Shown here: piece by piece, positions 5,212 to 5,232 of the stretch | How positions within the stretch are numbered: the stretch's first letter is position 1 | How the letters are laid out: each line of letters starts with the position of its first letter | Assembly: GCA_016775335.1 (NCBI GenBank) | Contig: JAEUGJ010000023.1 | Location: forward strand, 20,652-25,883 | Length of the DNA: 5,232 nucleotides | Direction of reading: 5' to 3' | Source of the DNA: Mogibacterium sp. | Lineage (GTDB): Bacteria > Bacillota > Clostridia > Peptostreptococcales > Anaerovoracaceae | Made by a program: the position numbers and the translations under genes | The notes under the pieces: model-generated | The model's database searches: none | Told to the model about the DNA's origin: nothing | The model's input: only the letters and a program-made list of their open reading frames with translations

Positions 5212-5232
5212 CTTCCTCTCCATATAAGGAAA

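Larger units (their letters stand above)
4804..5232. other. Gene-free region with repeats and promoter
   Basis: No believable gene is present in these roughly 430 bases. From right to left the region holds a GC-rich repetitive block (about 5001-5232), an AT-rich block with the reductase promoter candidate (about 4890-5000), and the GC-rich hairpin leader (4845-4880) leading to the reductase ribosome binding site. Open frames across it lack ribosome binding sites and read as low-complexity Arg/Pro/Gly-rich translations of the repeats. Confidence 0.6.

Noticed and set aside
4969..5223. 84-codon minus-strand open frame over the repeat block
   Set aside because: No Shine-Dalgarno before the ATG at 5223, and the product is a low-complexity Arg/Pro/Gly-rich reading of the repeats.
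5042..5227. 61-codon plus-strand open frame over the repeat block
   Set aside because: It has no ribosome binding site, crosses the tandem repeat, and shows no domain or signal-peptide character.
5001..5232. CRISPR array or phage attachment site
   Set aside because: The repeats are two-copy, short and adjacent with no unique spacers, and no cas, integrase or tRNA sequence is visible.

Overview
The window looks like a chromosomal stretch from a Gram-positive anaerobe of the class Clostridia. The evidence is strong GGAGG-type ribosome binding sites, sigma-A-like promoters, secreted proteins with Lys-rich signal peptides, and a ferredoxin-type aldo/keto reductase next to an amino-acid enzyme. 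A family-level guess near Anaerovoracaceae/Mogibacterium relatives is only an impression. Every gene I accept lies on the minus strand, so transcription runs from high to low coordinates.

Right end (about 4804-5232): a gene-free stretch. It has a GC-rich, repeat-laden part (about 5001-5232), then an AT-rich part (about 4890-5000) with a good promoter candidate, then a GC-rich leader segment just before the first gene. Both GC-rich parts hold related short palindromes. Read on the minus strand, all of them fold into hairpins with three-base GNA loops.

Operon (4803 down to 2295, probably on to 1078): an aldo/keto reductase with a C-terminal double 4Fe-4S domain, an unrecognised 189-residue protein, a LysR-type regulator, then after 122 bases a stand-alone enzyme of the archaeal/cyanobacterial ornithine cyclodeaminase family (TIGR00300 type). 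The first three genes are separated by only 9 and 13 bases, and the upstream stop codon forms part of the next Shine-Dalgarno sequence. A 10-bp hairpin terminator follows the cyclodeaminase-like gene. A reasonable inference is a LysR-controlled amino-acid/redox module in which ornithine would be converted to proline. The substrate and the role of the reductase and unknown protein are not shown by the sequence.

Left end: a separate unit with a near-consensus promoter (931-959) drives a secreted single-domain rhodanese with an unusual Lys-rich insertion inside the fold. Only a weak hairpin follows, then the first 36 codons of another secreted protein that runs off the window edge.
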